64,000 nucleotides of DNA, taken from the NCBI RefSeq assembly GCF_051020975.1, contig NW_027478169.1, positions 8,370,001 through 8,434,000 on the forward strand. The letters are read 5' to 3'. The position numbers were made by a program, and so were the translations under genes. The stretch's first letter is position 1; each line of letters starts with the position of its first letter. Under the pieces are notes generated by a model, which had not been told where the DNA came from, searched no databases, and was given only the letters and a program-made list of their open reading frames with translations. Shown here in pieces: positions 63,466 through 64,000 of this stretch. The DNA comes from Osmia lignaria lignaria. Taxonomy: Eukaryota > Arthropoda > Insecta > Hymenoptera > Megachilidae.

Positions 63466-63484
63466 CTGGAAATGCCACTTCCAG
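63466..63484. other. Short hairpin-forming inverted repeat
   Basis: CTGGAA and TTCCAG form a perfect 6-bp inverted repeat around the 7-base loop ATGCCAC. It is perfect only in monomers with the GCTGGAAATG variant. Units with GCTGCAAATG have one mismatch in this stem but gain a CTGCA/TGCAG pair with a longer loop. The stem is short and may have no function. Confidence 0.4.
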
Positions 63485-63495
63485 TTTAGCTGTGC

Positions 63496-63521
63496 AGAAG
63501 AAGAACAACAAGAAGAAGAAA
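63496..63521 (+). repeat. GAA/CAA-rich tract inside the monomer
   Basis: An imperfect run of AGA/GAA triplets is broken by AACAACAAG in the middle and is almost pure purine on the + strand. It is present in every unit. It shows the changes expected of a slippage-prone tract: loss of one GAA triplet at about 46441-46458, and CAA to GAA conversions at about 23270, 26166 and 54170. Confidence 0.8.
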
Positions 63522-63542
63522 TATCTCGAAATATGTCCGTTA

Positions 63543-63570
63543 GGCCCCTTCCCTTGAGATAAATCTGCAA
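63543..63570 (+). repeat. Internal module, copy 2 (monomer 200-227)
   Basis: This is the partner of the module at monomer 86-113, 24 of 28 bases identical. The downstream GCGAGCT here lies about 12 bp further away than in copy 1, because an ATATCTCGGAAACG stretch intervenes. This copy is the more variable of the two. It defines the tail variants GATAAATCTGC, GATATATCTGC, GATAAATATGC, GATGAATCTGC, GCTGAATCTGC and AAATCGGCAAG used below to name subfamilies. Confidence 0.8.
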
Positions 63571-63665
63571 ATATCTCGGAAACGAAGCGAGCTATGGCAA
63601 AATGTTAAGAGACCTTTTTTGTAGAGAATTAAGTTTCCTACTTTTTATGTTCTATGATATTTTTT

Positions 63666-63987
63666 GATCAGAAGCGTAGTTTTCGAGATATATCGAGATA
63701 TTTAAAAGTTCCGAAGCCGCACCAACATAATAGAGATACAGAAACACCGTGGCCCCTTTCTTTGAGATAACTCTGCACTATTGCGACCTGCAAATGCCAC
63801 TTCCAGCTCAGCTGTGCAGAAGAAGAACAACAAGAAGAAGAAATATCTCGAAATATGTCCGTCAGGCCCCTTCCCTTGAGATAAATCTGCAAATATCTCG
63901 GAAACGAAGCGAGCTATCGCAAAATGTTAAGAGACCTTTTTTGTAGAGAATTAAGTTTCCTACTTTTTATGTTCTATGATATTTTTT
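63666..63987 (+). repeat. Reference monomer, class B (322 bp)
   Basis: This copy differs from the adjacent class A unit at roughly nine positions (about 3%). It starts GAAGCGTAG and has TTTTCGAGATATATCGAG, so the XhoI-type CTCGAG is lost while GATATATC is kept. Its centre reads GCGACCTGC and CCAGCTCAG. Class A and class B heads occur throughout the array, and each combines with several central and tail variants. The classes are therefore segment haplotypes rather than strict monomer lineages. This copy also has a private change, TATCGC where nearly all others read TATGGC, near 63918. Confidence 0.95.
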
Positions 63988-64000
63988 GATCAGATGCGTA

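Larger units (their letters stand above)
63344..63665 (+). repeat. Reference monomer, class A (322 bp)
   Basis: Chosen as a clean example, numbered from GATCAG as position 1. Positions 1-34 hold GATGCGTAG and TTCTCGAGATATATCAAG, the class A signature. Positions 86-113 and 200-227 hold the two copies of the internal module. Positions 123-141 hold a short hairpin, about 153-178 a GAA/CAA tract, and 226-250 an AAATATCTCGGAAAC / GCGAGCT block. Positions 272-277 and 317-322 are T tracts. This copy carries the GCTGGAAATG...CCAGTTTAG central variant, one of three common central haplotypes in the array; the others are GCTGCAAATG...CCAGCTTAG and GCCGCAAATG...CCAGCTTAG. Confidence 0.97.
1..64000. repeat. 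322-bp satellite DNA array (198 complete monomers, head-to-tail)
   Basis: The same unit recurs from the first base to the last with no interruption and no change of orientation. The landmark TGATCAG recurs at a spacing of exactly 322 bp in 183 of 198 intervals. The other intervals are 319 (1), 320 (3), 321 (9) and 332 (2). The sum of these indels (+2) matches the total span, so the monomer count is internally consistent. G+C of a typical monomer is about 38.5% (124 of 322 counted). No unique sequence, mobile element or gene interrupts the array. The family is not one I recognise. The role is presumably structural (heterochromatin or centromere), which is inference from the arrangement only. 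Confidence 0.99.
62700..64000 (+). repeat. 2-monomer repeat (644 bp), two copies, then edge
   Basis: A class A unit with GCTGGAAATG / CCAGTTTAG and a class B unit with GCGACCTGC / CCAGCTCAG alternate: 62700-63343 and 63344-63987. The class B unit at 62378, just upstream, belongs to the same pattern. Differences between the two dimers are CCTATTTTTT/CCTACTTTTT (about 63318/63962) and TATGGC/TATCGC (about 63918). The repeat runs off the window. Confidence 0.94.

Noticed and set aside
63496..63521. GAA tract as an expandable microsatellite
   Set aside because: It is short and interrupted by CAACAA. Across 198 units only one triplet loss was seen, so it is stable rather than expanding.
63344..63665. 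CENP-B box
   Set aside because: The nearest string on the minus strand (CTTCGTTTCCGAG) lacks the required CGGG at the right spacing, so no canonical box is present.
232..63892. About 190 minus-strand reading frames of 73-99 codons, one per monomer, as a gene family
   Set aside because: All start at TTG with no in-frame ATG and have no ribosome-binding or splice context. They recur only because the satellite recurs and change the predicted peptide freely. The Ser/Cys-rich stretch is just the GAA tract read backwards. The longer versions come from the 10-bp duplication, single-base losses or loss of an upstream stop.
33168..63946. Plus-strand frames of 65-76 codons (33168, 40928, 51740, 53767, 58275, 62461, 63105, 63749)
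   Set aside because: They overlap the satellite units. Most begin at GTG and arise only in monomers where a point change removes a stop. They have no independent support.
1..64000. CRISPR array
   Set aside because: The whole 322-bp unit repeats, without short repeats separated by unique spacers. There are no cas genes.
1..64000. rDNA, 5S, tRNA or histone tandem gene cluster
   Set aside because: The 322-bp period is too short for rDNA or histone clusters. No rRNA, tRNA cloverleaf or internal promoter box pair could be recognised. GTTCCGAAG only loosely recalls a B box and has no partner A box.
1..64000. Mobile-element origin (LTR, helitron or MITE fragment) of the monomer
   Set aside because: I saw no terminal inverted repeats, target-site duplications, polymerase or transposase coding traces. 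A library search could still reveal a distant origin.

Overview
The whole 64 kb window is one uninterrupted tandem satellite array. I see no gene, RNA gene, transposon or unique sequence in it. The unit is 322 bp, about 38-39% G+C, and every copy points the same way. With the TGATCAG site as landmark there are 198 complete monomers between the first site (about 230) and the last (about 63988); 183 of them are exactly 322 bp and 15 carry small indels (319, 320, 321 or 332 bp). Two partial monomers fill the ends.

Organism: nothing here identifies a species. A long homogeneous array with higher-order structure points to a eukaryotic heterochromatic or centromeric/pericentromeric region. CpG is close to its expected frequency in the monomer (11 seen, about 12 expected from base composition), which argues against a heavily CpG-methylated vertebrate or plant satellite. 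An arthropod or other invertebrate is my best guess, by inference only.

Layout: there is no single array-wide higher-order repeat (HOR). The array is a patchwork of local segmental duplications, each with its own period. From left to right these are: an 11-monomer HOR of 3551 bp (1 to about 6560); a patchy 16-monomer relationship of 5151 bp (about 7010-16350); a 4-monomer HOR of 1288 bp (about 18279-21130); a 9-monomer HOR of 2896 bp with a nested 3-monomer repeat of 964 bp (about 21404-28400); a relocated copy of the 20-22 kb region (27878-29725); a mixed zone; a 6-monomer HOR of 1932 bp (33.7-37.7 kb); a 2-monomer repeat of 643 bp (38.6-39.8 kb); a 7-monomer HOR of 2254 bp in about four copies (40.2-49.8 kb); a mixed zone; a 13-monomer HOR of 4186 bp (54.3-62.9 kb); and a 2-monomer repeat of 644 bp running off the right edge. 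Adjacent HOR copies are nearly identical, while neighbouring monomers inside an HOR differ by several to a couple of dozen bases. That is the expected mark of recent unequal exchange or replication-based amplification.

The monomer is itself composite. A 28-bp module at monomer positions 86-113 recurs with 4 mismatches at 200-227. There is a GAA/CAA tract at about 153-178 and a cluster of short palindromes at 16-29. A minus-strand reading frame of about 74 codons recurs in nearly every monomer, but it has no ATG (only TTG), it shifts frame from one unit to the next (322 is not a multiple of 3) and it varies freely in amino acids. I do not treat it as a gene. I found no convincing undescribed biological system; the interest lies in how the satellite was built and amplified.
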